This document shows positions 1-7,789 of a stretch of 58,746 nucleotides of DNA, piece by piece (positions within the stretch are counted from its first letter, which is position 1; the number at the start of each line of letters is the position of its first letter). A program made the position numbers and the translations under genes. The notes beneath the pieces were generated by a model, which was not told the DNA's origin, made no database searches, and saw only the letters and a program-made list of their open reading frames with translations. This DNA is from an uncultured Aquimarina sp. (lineage in GTDB: Bacteria; Bacteroidota; Bacteroidia; Flavobacteriales; Flavobacteriaceae), in NCBI GenBank assembly GCA_947495425.1, contig CANLYR010000025.1:1-58746 (forward strand), written 5' to 3'.

Positions 1-133
1 TCTTCTTACAACTATCGAAAATCATTCAAAAAATAAACAAATTGAAATTAGCGTAGCTATTTTCTGAAAGTGCCTTAACTGTAAAGAATTAAACATATTA
101 TAATAGCCCTAAATAATATGATTAGTTTTCATC

Positions 134-232
134 CTATCTGTGGATAGCATGACCTGATGCTCCAGGCAAATCCTTTAAAAAATCCATTACAATTCTAAAA
201 GTTAATCTAAATTTTGTGTAAAATAGCCCCAT
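134..232 (-). CDS. Small peptide 1 of a four-member paralogous family (32 aa)
   Basis: Short ORF of 33 codons including the TAG stop. The peptide begins MGLFYTKF and ends FLKDLPGASGHAIHR. Three other ORFs in the same intergenic stretch have the same strand, the same 99-nt length and the same C-terminal pattern FL-[KR]-[DQ]-LP-x-A-[SC]-x-x-A-[IM]-x-[RK]. A good promoter precedes it: TTG at 286-288 and TATATTTG at 258-265 (minus strand, 20-nt gap), giving a leader of about 20 nt. The leader is A/T-rich with no Shine-Dalgarno, as is normal in Bacteroidota. The N-terminal half is hydrophobic/aromatic and the C-terminal half basic and amphipathic. I do not recognise the family; function unknown. 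Confidence rests on the paralogy, not on length. Confidence 0.7.
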   Translation of the reverse strand: MGLFYTKFRLTFRIVMDFLKDLPGASGHAIHR

Positions 233-257
233 ATTTTTATTTTAAATTATTAATAAA

Positions 258-288
258 CAAATATACTATTCAAACAGGTCTTTGTCAA
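258..288 (-). promoter_or_regulatory. Bacteroidota-type promoter of peptide 1
   Basis: On the minus strand, TTG (286-288) and TATATTTG (258-265) are 20 nt apart, a full match to the TTG/TAnnTTTG consensus. The start codon of the 32-residue ORF follows 25 nt after the -7 element. Confidence 0.65.
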
Positions 289-397
289 TAATTTTAAAGT
301 CTTTTAGACATAATTTTAAATTTTATCGACCATTGACACAAAAACCTATTAATGAGATAGTTCCATTATAATATGATTATGATTTTGTACAAGGATA

Positions 398-416
398 ATG
401 GGGTAATTTCCCCCAA
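398..416. promoter_or_regulatory. GGGG-TAATTT-CCCCC inverted repeat upstream of peptide 1
   Basis: Inverted repeat with G4/C5 arms, about 170 bp upstream of the start of peptide 1. A near-identical element (GGGGG-TATTT-CCCC) lies about 180 bp upstream of peptide 3. On the minus strand both are preceded within about 60 nt by TGAAAAATAA. No T-run follows on either strand, so a terminator is unlikely. It may be an operator. Confidence 0.4.
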
Positions 417-486
417 TACACTACTACTTTTTTAATCAAATTTTCACTTATTTTTCATTACATACATTTAAAAAATGTAATAAAAA

Positions 487-585
487 TCACCTGTTAATTG
501 CATTACTACAGGCAGAAGGCAATTGTTTCAAAAAAGATTTTAAAGCCTTTATATCAATTGTTAAAATACCGTAAAATATCTTCAT
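487..585 (-). CDS. Small peptide 2 of the four-member paralogous family (32 aa)
   Basis: 99-nt ORF with ATG start and TGA stop. The peptide starts MKIFYGILTIDIKALKSF and continues FLKQLPSACSNAINR. It is closest to peptide 3 (shared M-K-[IL]-FYGIL-x-ID-[IL]-K at the N-terminus and QLP-x-A-x-SNAI-x-R at the C-terminus). It has one cysteine where the others have Ser. The spacing to peptide 1 (254 nt) and to peptide 3 (253 nt) is nearly equal, which suggests the cassettes arose by tandem duplication. I found no convincing -7 element upstream. Function unknown. Confidence 0.7.
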   Translation of the reverse strand: MKIFYGILTIDIKALKSFLKQLPSACSNAINR

Positions 586-838
586 ACACTCTTTTTTATA
601 AATTATTAAAAATAAAGTCTGTATTAATTCAAAAAACTTTAAAATTAAATCTTTGAAAAACAACAAATATTAATTATTCCTTGAAGTTAGATATGCCTCA
701 AATTATTAAAAATTGTAAAATAATAGCAATTCTCAAATATCTATTTATGAGATTTACCTTTCAAATTGGAAATATTATAATTTGAAGATCACTTCTTTGT
801 TATTGAATTAATAATACCCATATAAATACCCAATACAT

Positions 839-937
839 TTATCTATGAATGGCATTGCTGCTTGCAGCCGGTAGCTGTCTTAAAAATGTCATAAAAACTT
901 TCAAATCAATAAATAATATACCGTAAAATAATTTCAT
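839..937 (-). CDS. Small peptide 3 of the four-member paralogous family (32 aa)
   Basis: 99-nt ORF with ATG start and TAA stop. The peptide begins MKLFYGILFIDLKVF and ends FLRQLPAASSNAIHR. A perfect -7 element (TATCTTTG on the minus strand, complement of 965-972) sits 27 nt upstream of the start, although the -33 match is weak. A G/C inverted repeat at 1117-1130 is upstream at the same relative distance as the one before peptide 1. The first 17 residues are hydrophobic with one Asp and two Lys; there is no signal-peptidase site. Function unknown. Confidence 0.7.
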   Translation of the reverse strand: MKLFYGILFIDLKVFMTFLRQLPAASSNAIHR

Positions 938-1116
938 AATTGTTTGATTTATAATTTCTTATACAAAGATAATTACGAATGTTTCCCAAATAAAAAAATT
1001 AACATTCAGGATAGCAAACTTTAGATATATCCTCTTTTAAAATCGACATAGAGTAATAAAATAATTTAGCCATGTTAATTTACGAAGAAATATCCTACAT
1101 ATAAAATTAATTTTTA

Positions 1117-1130
1117 GGGGGTATTTCCCC
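1117..1130. promoter_or_regulatory. GGGGG-TATTT-CCCC inverted repeat upstream of peptide 3
   Basis: Counterpart of the element at 398-416, located about 180 bp upstream of the start of peptide 3. The minus-strand sequence before it again has TGAAAAATAA. The matching geometry at two paralogous genes argues for a binding site or RNA element rather than chance. Confidence 0.4.
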
Positions 1131-1203
1131 TGATTTTGTGAAAATTTATTTTTCATGCTCTCCACTAATTCATTGAATCATAAAAAAACTAAGAAAAAAT
1201 ATA

Positions 1204-1383
1204 TTGAGGAAGATTCAGGATATTGATAGTCAATTGGAGTTGATTTCTTATGTTGATAAAATAAAAAAGATTGAAAAGAACCTCGGGATAAGCCCAAGAG
1301 GCATTTGTAAGAAACTGATTTTTGATTTTGAATCTTTAGGCGGCCTCGAACCATTGAAATCTCCCCGTGTCTGCCTTAGGTAG
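1204..1383 (+). pseudogene. Possible coding remnant (59 codons)
   Basis: An open frame from a TTG to TAG has protein-like composition (it includes YVDKIKKIEKNLGISPRG and KKLIFDFESLGG) but no ATG and no promoter that I can see. Its last 14 codons run through a 43-nt element that is also present in an intergenic region at 38040-38082, so its 3' end is probably not original. It may be the tail of a gene lost by deletion. Family not recognised. Confidence 0.3.
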
Positions 1384-1384
1384 G
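1342..1384. repeat. 43-nt dispersed intergenic repeat, copy 1
   Basis: Aligns without gaps to 38040-38082 with 35 of 43 bases identical. Both contain AATCTC, GTGTCTGCCT and a CTGCCT/AGGCAG type palindrome (imperfect here). This looks like a REP-type intergenic element. Confidence 0.5.
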
Positions 1385-1532
1385 AATATCAAGAAAATCA
1401 CATTCATAACGGTTCGATTTTGACTTTCAACTCTCGCAACAAAGCAACCTTGCATTTTGCACACCATCTAATTAACGTGATCATATAAAAAATAGACTAA
1501 TACTTATCTATTACAAGTATCAATAATCAGAC

Positions 1533-1572
1533 AAAAAGAGAGGTACTAACCAAGAATTAGTACCTCCCTTTT
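1533..1572 (-). terminator. Rho-independent terminator after peptide 4
   Basis: Perfect 8-bp stem GGTACTAA (1542-1549) / TTAGTACC (1557-1564) with a 7-nt loop, extended by purine/pyrimidine-rich flanks. Read on the minus strand it ends in TCTCTTTTTG. It lies 46 nt after the stop of the ORF at 1618-1716 and so supports that ORF being a transcribed unit of its own. Confidence 0.7.
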
Positions 1573-1617
1573 AATTTAATATATTAATTAAATATAAATT
1601 TTGCCTTTTTTCACTTA

Positions 1618-1716
1618 TTACTTGCGCATTGCGTAAGTAGATGCACTAGGAAGATCTTTTAAGAATTTCACTACAGCATTAAGATTAAGGCTCTGAAAAG
1701 TAAAAATTGAATTCAT
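1618..1716 (-). CDS. Small peptide 4 of the four-member paralogous family (32 aa)
   Basis: 99-nt ORF with ATG start and TAA stop. The peptide begins MNSIFTFQSLNLNAVV and ends KFLKDLPSASTYAMRK. It is the most diverged N-terminally, but keeps FLKDLP-S-A-S-x-x-A-[IM] exactly in register with the other three. A rho-independent terminator follows, and two palindromes (1807-1824 and 1916-1930) lie between it and queE, which is upstream on the same strand. The gap to peptide 3 (680 nt) is larger than between the others, and a degraded ORF and repeat lie inside it. Function unknown. Confidence 0.72.
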   Translation of the reverse strand: MNSIFTFQSLNLNAVVKFLKDLPSASTYAMRK

Positions 1717-1806
1717 ATATTTTTTTTTAATTGTTACTAGATAAAATTAGTCTCTCAATATCAAATAATCAATAAAATTGTTAAAAATGTGAATTTTATT
1801 TGCCAT

Positions 1807-1824
1807 ACAGATATTTTTATCTGT
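1807..1824. promoter_or_regulatory. Perfect hairpin/palindrome ACAGATA-TTTT-TATCTGT
   Basis: Seven-base perfect arms around TTTT, about 90 nt upstream of the start of peptide 4 and downstream of queE. It could be an operator or a weak hairpin. A second palindrome, TACGGT-AAA-ACCGTA, is at 1916-1930. Confidence 0.35.
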
Positions 1825-1986
1825 TAAAACCCTAAGCAAGAGACTATTTTATTTTTTTTTGTAATCTTTTTATTACAAAACAACATAACTAACACGTATT
1901 CTGCCTTTTAGTAAATACGGTAAAACCGTAAATGCTAAAATTATGTTAATGAAATTTTATGAAAAAACGCAGATTTTCAAAAATAG

Positions 1987-2616
1987 CTATGGAATATTTA
2001 AATATTTATGTGTTTGTAAAGAAACCTTCCATTTTGGATTTTTCATTACATAATTAACAATTAATGGAATCATTTTTTCGCGCACACTCCATTCGGGTTG
2101 TAGGTATAATATACAGGTATCAGAAACTTTGGCTGCTTGCTCTTCGGCAAAAGCAAAATCGCTTTTATTATAGATAATGCATTTTAACTCATCCGACAGG
2201 TCATAAATTTCTTCTTTAGGTAATTTTATTTTTTTTGGAGATAAACATATCCAATCCCATTCTCCTGTTAATTGATAAGCACCAGAAGTTTCAATATGAG
2301 TCTGAACTCCTTTATTTTTAAACCCTTTTGTAAGTAATGTCATATCCCAGGTTAAAGGTTCTCCACCGGTTACTACTACAACATCGCTATAACTCGAAGC
2401 ATTTTTTACGATGTCGCTCGTCGCTGTTGGAGGGTGTACATCTGCATTCCAGCTCTCTTTTACATCACACCAATGGCAGCCAACATCACAACCTCCTATT
2501 CTAACAAAATACGCGGCAGTACCTTTGTGATATCCTTCTCCCTGAATTGTATAAAACTCTTCCATTAAAGGAAGCATTTCTCCCTTGTTTACTAATTTTC
2601 GTATACTCTCTTGCAT
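1987..2616 (-). CDS. queE: 7-carboxy-7-deazaguanine synthase QueE (radical SAM)
   Basis: QueE converts 6-carboxytetrahydropterin to 7-carboxy-7-deazaguanine in queuosine biosynthesis in the cytoplasm. The radical-SAM cluster motif is C43-x3-C47-x2-C50, followed by the family's VTGGEPL near residue 82 and SGAY near 111. The substrate-side motif EEFYTIQGEG is at 19-28. The ORF has 209 residues from the first ATG. However, the promoter (TACCTTTG at 2624-2631, minus) ends only 7 nt before that ATG, while a second ATG at 2577 is preceded by GGGAGAA and starts LPLMEEF, where QueE proteins normally begin. I think 196 residues from 2577 is the likelier product. No other queuosine genes are adjacent. 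Confidence 0.93.
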   Translation of the reverse strand: MQESIRKLVNKGEMLPLMEEFYTIQGEGYHKGTAAYFVRIGGCDVGCHWCDVKESWNADVHPPTATSDIVKNASSYSDVVVVTGGEPLTWDMTLLTKGFKNKGVQTHIETSGAYQLTGEWDWICLSPKKIKLPKEEIYDLSDELKCIIYNKSDFAFAEEQAAKVSDTCILYLQPEWSVREKMIPLIVNYVMKNPKWKVSLQTHKYLNIP

Positions 2617-2623
2617 AAGTGTG

Positions 2624-2656
2624 CAAAGGTAAGTAATCCGATTTACGAATTACAAA
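2624..2656 (-). promoter_or_regulatory. queE promoter
   Basis: Minus strand: TTTG (2653-2656), 21-nt gap, TACCTTTG (2624-2631). Transcription would start around 2619-2621, almost on the first ATG, so this site bears on the choice of queE start. Confidence 0.6.
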
Positions 2657-2842
2657 TTCTGAATTACGATTTTAGACAAGTATGGAGAAAATAAAATAGG
2701 TTGGACGTAACAGAAAACCAATGCCAAACCATATTGATCTTAAAACATGTATAAATTCCTTTTTTTCAGGAAATATATCTATTCTTTTCTATTACACATA
2801 TATAGAACATAAACTCCGATTTTAACCTATAAGAATTACTAA

Positions 2843-3295
2843 CTACTGTACAGCAATACATTCAATCTCAATTTTGGCACCTACAGCGAGTCCTTTGGCA
2901 GCAAAAGTAGTGCGCGCAGGTTTTTGAGGAAAGTACGTTTTATATACTTCATTAAAAGCTGAGAAATCCTCGATATCAGCCAAAATCACAGTACACTTAA
3001 CCACATTATTCATTCCCATATTGTGATGTTCTAATACTGCTTTTATATTCTCTAGCGTTTGCTTAGTTTCAGCTTTTATACCACCTGCAACTAGTTTTCT
3101 GGTTGTATGATTCATACCTATCTGACCTGATAAAAAAAATAAATTACCTACTTGAACAGCATCAGAAAAAGGAGTTCCAGATTTTTTAGGTTCATGCGTT
3201 TTATGAAAAATCAAAGTTTCAACAGCGTTTGAAGCCCCTTTGCTACAGCCAACCAAAACCATGCTAATGCATAAAAATAAAACAGTGTACTTCAT
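2843..3295 (-). CDS. RidA/YjgF-family lipoprotein
   Basis: RidA-fold proteins hydrolyse reactive enamine/imine intermediates. The core is complete: an N-terminal strand region with LFFLSGQIG, the conserved active-site Arg in PARTTFA, and the terminal acidic motif KIEIECIAVQ. Unlike cytosolic RidA, it begins with a hydrophobic segment and lipobox LVGC, so it is probably anchored on the outside of a membrane. I use the ATG at 3295 (150 aa); a TTG two codons upstream is less likely. It stands alone between queE and the divergent HerA-like gene. The substrate in the envelope is unknown. Confidence 0.85.
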   Translation of the reverse strand: MKYTVLFLCISMVLVGCSKGASNAVETLIFHKTHEPKKSGTPFSDAVQVGNLFFLSGQIGMNHTTRKLVAGGIKAETKQTLENIKAVLEHHNMGMNNVVKCTVILADIEDFSAFNEVYKTYFPQKPARTTFAAKGLAVGAKIEIECIAVQ

Positions 3296-3404
3296 AACCA
3301 AAAAATAAAATTAGTGTTGTTTATCAATAGTTCAACATTAAAATTAAGCTATAATTTCGATAGAAAAGTTAAGATCGCTATTTTTATCAAAAATTATATT
3401 AGTT

Positions 3405-4940
3405 ATGAGTGACAATCAGGCATTTCTTGATCACATAAACGAAGGGTACAAAACCAAAGGTGATTTTTTAACTATGGGAGCAGCCATAAATAATGGCGAA
3501 ACAATAACAAATGCCCATGTAAAAATACCTTTGAAGACGTTAAACCGTCATGGACTTATTGCAGGAGCTACTGGTACTGGTAAAACAAAAACGCTACAAG
3601 TACTGGCAGAAAACTTAAGTGAACAAGGAATACCCGTACTTTTAATGGATATCAAAGGAGACCTTAGTGGTATAGCAGCAGCTAGTCCTGGTCATCCAAA
3701 AATTGATGAACGTCACAAAAAAATAGGCATCCCATTTGAGGCTAAAGATTTTCCTGTTGAGATTTTAACACTTTCTGATCAAGATGGGGTTAGACTTCGT
3801 GCAACAGTGAGTGAGTTTGGTCCTGTATTATTATCTCGAATTCTAGATGTTACTGAAACACAAGCAGGCATCATTTCTATTATTTTTAAATATTGCGATG
3901 ACAACAAGCTCCCGTTATTAGATTTGAAGGATTTAAAAAAAGTGCTACAGTTTTCAACTCAAGAAGGAAAAAAAGAGTTAGAAAAAGACTATGGAAGGAT
4001 CTCCACTGCTTCTACAGGATCTATTCTTCGTAAAATTATTGAATTAGAGCAACAAGGTGCAGATCTTTTTTTTGGAGAAAAATCTTTTGAAGTTAATGAT
4101 CTATGTCGTGTTGATGAGAATGGAAGAGGTATAATCAATATTATTCGATTAACCGACATACAAGACAAGCCTAAGTTGTTTTCGACATTTATGTTAAGCT
4201 TACTAGCAGAAATTTACAGCACTTTTCCTGAACAAGGAGATAGTGGAAGACCAGAATTAGTAATTTTCCTTGATGAAGCACATTTAATTTTCAAACAAGC
4301 TTCTAATGCCTTAATGGATCAGATTGAAAGCATTGTAAAATTAATTCGATCAAAAGGCGTCGGGTTGTACTTCGTTACTCAAAACCCAACAGATGTCCCC
4401 GATGGAGTTTTGAGTCAGCTTGGGTTAAAGGTACAACATGCACTTAGAGCATTTACCGCAAAAGATCGTAAGGCCATAAAACTTACTGCAGAAAACTATC
4501 CAGAATCACCTTTTTATGACACTAAAGAGATACTGACATCTTTGGGAATTGGAGAAGCTCTAATATCTGCGCTTGATGAAAAGGGACGTCCAACACCTCT
4601 TGCAGCGACAATGCTAAGGGCACCTATGAGCAGAATGGACATATTAAAAGATAAAGAGCTTGAAGCACTATTGAAGCAATCAAAGCTAGCTCCAAAGTAT
4701 AATGAAGAAATTGATAGGGAAAGCGCTTATGAACTTTTAGGAGAAAAAATAGAAAAAGCTGAAGCTGAAGAGGCCAAGGCCGCTGCCAAAAAAGAAAGAG
4801 AAAAACTAAACAAAAGTACATCGCGCTCAGGTTCAAGAAGCAGGAGAACCAGTAGTACAGAGAAAGCAGTCATAAAAGTACTAACCAGTGCTACTTTTAT
4901 TAGAGGAGCCTTGGGCGTACTAAATAAGCTATTAAAATAA
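3405..4940 (+). CDS. HerA-like ATPase, DUF853 family (YjgR-like)
   Basis: Cytoplasmic P-loop ATPase of the HerA/FtsK class. Walker A is GATGTGKT at 54-61; Walker B is LVIFLDEAHLIF near residue 285; a YFVTQNP sensor-like motif follows. The 511-residue length and the downstream GLKVQHALRAFT segment are typical of the bacterial DUF853 group. The C-terminus is a Lys/Ala/Glu-rich coiled stretch followed by a Ser/Arg-rich linker and a short hydrophobic end. It is monocistronic, divergent from the RidA gene. The cellular role of this group is not established; DNA translocation is an inference from the fold. No NurA-type nuclease neighbour is present. Confidence 0.88.
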   Translation: MSDNQAFLDHINEGYKTKGDFLTMGAAINNGETITNAHVKIPLKTLNRHGLIAGATGTGKTKTLQVLAENLSEQGIPVLLMDIKGDLSGIAAASPGHPKIDERHKKIGIPFEAKDFPVEILTLSDQDGVRLRATVSEFGPVLLSRILDVTETQAGIISIIFKYCDDNKLPLLDLKDLKKVLQFSTQEGKKELEKDYGRISTASTGSILRKIIELEQQGADLFFGEKSFEVNDLCRVDENGRGIINIIRLTDIQDKPKLFSTFMLSLLAEIYSTFPEQGDSGRPELVIFLDEAHLIFKQASNALMDQIESIVKLIRSKGVGLYFVTQNPTDVPDGVLSQLGLKVQHALRAFTAKDRKAIKLTAENYPESPFYDTKEILTSLGIGEALISALDEKGRPTPLAATMLRAPMSRMDILKDKELEALLKQSKLAPKYNEEIDRESAYELLGEKIEKAEAEEAKAAAKKEREKLNKSTSRSGSRSRRTSSTEKAVIKVLTSATFIRGALGVLNKLLK

Positions 4941-5017
4941 GTTTAAAGGCTAAAGTTATATGCAGATGCAATAATTTACGTTTACAATAGTATGTTAAAC
5001 TTTTTAATTGAAGAACT

Positions 5018-5587
5018 ATGAATATTCGAATATTACAAACACTTGTAATTACATCCCTTGTGCTAAGCTGCCAGAAAGAAACAAAACAAGATCCTTTTGA
5101 GATCAGCAATAACAGAATAGGTCTTCTAACCAACGAAATTCAGGTAAAACAACTGGATTCTTTATTTACTAATGATTCTATTGTAAAAAAATCAATAGGA
5201 AATCAGTTTTCAACTAGCGGAAACGAAATAGAGATTTATGAAAAAGGCGGAGCTAAACTTTTGGTTCTAGAAGCCAGAAAAGAATTAGACCCAACTGCTA
5301 CAATAGAAAACATACAAGTTATAGATTCTAGGTACAAAACACCATCTGGATTGTCTGCTAAGAGTACATATAAAGATATTAAGGATCATTACTCCATCAC
5401 CAAAATTAACAATACACTTAGTACTGCTGTAATTTTTGTAGATAGCATTCAAGCTTATTTTGCAATAGACAAAAAAGAGTTACCGCAAAAGTTTCAGTCT
5501 GCCACTGATATAAAAATTGAAACTACTGATATTCCTGAAACTGCAAAGATCAAGCACTTTTGGATTCGTTGGGATTCTAATGAATAA
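5018..5587 (+). CDS. Hypothetical lipoprotein (189 aa)
   Basis: The N-terminus is a lipoprotein signal ending in LVLSC, followed by a charged linker (QKETKQDP). The rest is a soluble, mixed alpha/beta domain with repeated Ile/Asp/Lys-rich strands and a C-terminal KIKHFWIRW motif. It is in line with the cupin gene that follows after 6 nt, so the two, with the hydrolase gene, probably form an operon. I do not recognise the family with confidence; it resembles small periplasmic lipoproteins of unknown function. Confidence 0.75.
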   Translation: MNIRILQTLVITSLVLSCQKETKQDPFEISNNRIGLLTNEIQVKQLDSLFTNDSIVKKSIGNQFSTSGNEIEIYEKGGAKLLVLEARKELDPTATIENIQVIDSRYKTPSGLSAKSTYKDIKDHYSITKINNTLSTAVIFVDSIQAYFAIDKKELPQKFQSATDIKIETTDIPETAKIKHFWIRWDSNE

Positions 5588-5593
5588 GACTTT

Positions 5594-5962
5594 ATGAATA
5601 AGAAATATTGCATTCAAAAATCACCTTTTATTGTTCCTACTACCGATGGGAAACTAATTGAAGAACATTTTGGTAAAGCCACTGATGGTAATTCTAATAT
5701 TAGTATTGCCCATATGGTGGCACCTGCTGGTTGGAGCGAACCTTTTCAAACCCCAGATTTTGAAGAATACACCTATATTATACGAGGTAAAAAACAATTT
5801 ATAATCGAAGGAGAAAAAATAATTTTAGAAGCTGGGCAATCTATTAAAATAGAAAAAAACATGAGAATTCAATATTCTAATCCATTTGATAAAGAATGTG
5901 AGTATCTTGCCATTTGTCTTCCTGCATTTACTATGGAAGCTGTACATCGCGAAGATGAATGA
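5594..5962 (+). CDS. Cupin-fold protein
   Basis: A 122-residue single-domain cupin. The first motif region is GWSEPFQTPDFEEYTYIIRG, in which the usual metal-binding His residues are replaced but the Glu and the closing YIIRGK turn are kept. The second motif region is LEAGQSIKIEKNMRIQYSNP. Loss of the His ligands suggests a binding role or a different metal site. The gene overlaps the next one by four bases (ATGA), so translation is probably coupled to the alpha/beta hydrolase. Confidence 0.8.
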   Translation: MNKKYCIQKSPFIVPTTDGKLIEEHFGKATDGNSNISIAHMVAPAGWSEPFQTPDFEEYTYIIRGKKQFIIEGEKIILEAGQSIKIEKNMRIQYSNPFDKECEYLAICLPAFTMEAVHREDE

Positions 5963-6798
5963 AAGAAAAATTTAAAAAATATCTACCGTTTTTAATTGGA
6001 AAATACATCCATTTTTTATTCTTTTTTTTCCCAAAGAAAGCAGTACACAAAGCTTATGTTTTATTTTGTACACCTCAAAAGGGAGGAATTCTACCAGAAC
6101 AAGAAGATTTTCTGGAAGATGCAGAGGATGAAATTATACGCATAGAGGATATAGAAATTCAGACATACAGATGGGAAAGCCTAGGAGAAACAATACTACT
6201 GGTTCACGGCTGGGAAAGTAATACGCACCGATGGAAAGGTCTTATTCAAAAATTACATAAAAAAGGATATAATATTATCGCATTTGATGCACCAGCCCAT
6301 GGAAATTCTTCGGGCAAAATCTTGAATGTACCTTTATATACAAAATGTCTTCAAAAAATTGTTGAATTATATAGACCTAACCATATTATGGGGCACTCTG
6401 TGGGCGGCATGACTACCATATTTCATCAATATACATATCCAAATTCAGAAATAGATAAACTAATAGTATTGGCACCTCCCGGAGAATTGGCCAGAATCAT
6501 GAAGGGATACCAAGAAATATTAAAACTATCTCCAAAATTTATGAAAGCCTTGGATCAATATTTTAAAATGAAACATGGATACTTTTTTAAAGAATTCTCT
6601 GTAGCTAAATTTGCAAAAAAACTCACGCATAAAGGGCTATTGATTCATGATAAAAATGATGATATCGCACCCTATTCTGAAGCAGTAGCCATTAGCAAAA
6701 CTTGGAATGGTGTTGAATTTGTAACTACAGAAAATTATGGGCATTCTTTATTTTTTGAAGAGGTAGACAATATGATTATTGATTTTTTGAAAGATTAA
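5959..6798 (+). CDS. Alpha/beta hydrolase
   Basis: A 279-residue hydrolase with the oxyanion motif [13 protein letters not shown], nucleophile elbow GHSVGG, an Asp in [10 protein letters not shown], and the final catalytic His in NYGHSLFF. The N-terminal 30 residues are hydrophobic and aromatic ([11 protein letters not shown]), suggesting membrane association. The start overlaps the end of the cupin gene. The substrate cannot be inferred; the fold is that of esterases and lipases. Confidence 0.88.
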   Translation: MKEKFKKYLPFLIGKYIHFLFFFFPKKAVHKAYVLFCTPQKGGILPEQEDFLEDAEDEIIRIEDIEIQTYRWESLGETILLVHGWESNTHRWKGLIQKLHKKGYNIIAFDAPAHGNSSGKILNVPLYTKCLQKIVELYRPNHIMGHSVGGMTTIFHQYTYPNSEIDKLIVLAPPGELARIMKGYQEILKLSPKFMKALDQYFKMKHGYFFKEFSVAKFAKKLTHKGLLIHDKNDDIAPYSEAVAISKTWNGVEFVTTENYGHSLFFEEVDNMIIDFLKD

Positions 6799-6816
6799 TT
6801 TTTATGACCACCTTTG
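6786..6816 (+). promoter_or_regulatory. Promoter abutting the rluF-like start codon
   Basis: TTTG (6786-6789), 19-nt gap, CACCTTTG (6809-6816), one mismatch to TAnnTTTG. Only four bases separate it from the GTG at 6821, so the mRNA should have almost no leader. Confidence 0.5.
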
Positions 6817-6820
6817 CATC

Positions 6821-7696
6821 GTGGAAAACTCTAAACACACCAGACTTAATAAATACCTTAGTGAAGTAGGATATTGCTCTCGCCGTGAAGCTGATAAATT
6901 AATCGATCAAGGTCGTGTGACTATCAATGGCAAAATACCTGAAATGGGCTCCAAAGTTGCTTCAAATGATGTTGTGCGCGTTGATGGTGAATTAATTCAT
7001 GAACCCAAAGAAGAGCATGTTTACCTTGCCTTTAACAAGCCTGTTGGAATTGTTTGTACTACAGCACAAAACGAAAAAGATAATATTGTAGATTTTATTA
7101 ATTATCCCAAACGTATTTTCCCAATTGGGCGACTAGACAAACCTAGTGAAGGGCTTATTTTTTTAACTAGTGATGGTGACATCGTCAACAAAATTTTAAG
7201 AGCCAGAAACAATCACGAAAAAGAATATGTAGTTAGAGTAAATAAGTTAATCAATCCTCAGTTTATAAAACGAATGCGTAACGGAATCCCAATACTGGAT
7301 ACCATTACTCGAAAATGTGAAGTAGAGCAAATAAACAAATACACTTTTAGAATTATATTGACACAAGGGCTTAATCGTCAAATTCGTAGAATGTGTGAAT
7401 ATTTAGGCTACGAAGTAGTTACCCTCAAAAGGGTTCGAATTATGAATGTTACACTAGATGTTCCTGTCGGCAAATGGAGATTTCTCACAGAACAAGAATT
7501 GAAAGTGATTAAATCCGATGTTGGAGACTCAAGTAAAACCGAAGAAGCCTCGGTAATAGAAAACACAAAACCAAAACATCGCAATACGGGTTCTACATCT
7601 TTTAGCCATTCGAAAAAAGATAGACTACATAACTCATCTAATAAACAAAGGATTTCTAAATCAGGCGATAAAAAGCGAAGAGATCGAAGAAGCTAG
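6821..7696 (+). CDS. rluF: Pseudouridine synthase, RsuA/RluF family
   Basis: The N-terminus is an S4 RNA-binding domain ([20 protein letters not shown]). The catalytic motif is [10 protein letters not shown] with the nucleophilic Asp, followed by EKEYVVRV and [18 protein letters not shown], which fit the RluF subgroup (23S rRNA U2604). A basic, Ser/Lys-rich tail of about 60 residues is extra to the catalytic core and may bind RNA. The start is GTG: no in-frame ATG precedes the S4 domain, and the promoter ends four bases upstream. RluF rather than RluB or RluE is an inference from motif resemblance. Confidence 0.88.
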   Translation: MENSKHTRLNKYLSEVGYCSRREADKLIDQGRVTINGKIPEMGSKVASNDVVRVDGELIHEPKEEHVYLAFNKPVGIVCTTAQNEKDNIVDFINYPKRIFPIGRLDKPSEGLIFLTSDGDIVNKILRARNNHEKEYVVRVNKLINPQFIKRMRNGIPILDTITRKCEVEQINKYTFRIILTQGLNRQIRRMCEYLGYEVVTLKRVRIMNVTLDVPVGKWRFLTEQELKVIKSDVGDSSKTEEASVIENTKPKHRNTGSTSFSHSKKDRLHNSSNKQRISKSGDKKRRDRRS

Positions 7697-7789
7697 TTGC
7701 TCGCTGTTAATTATATATTAATTCCTTACACTAAGATGCATTCATTTTTCTAAAATAAGTACATTACTTAGAAATCAATTTTCAAAATT

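Noticed and set aside
4624..5133. Minus-strand ORFs opposite the HerA-like gene and lipoprotein
   Set aside because: Low-complexity antisense to Lys/Glu-rich coding DNA; no promoter or domain.
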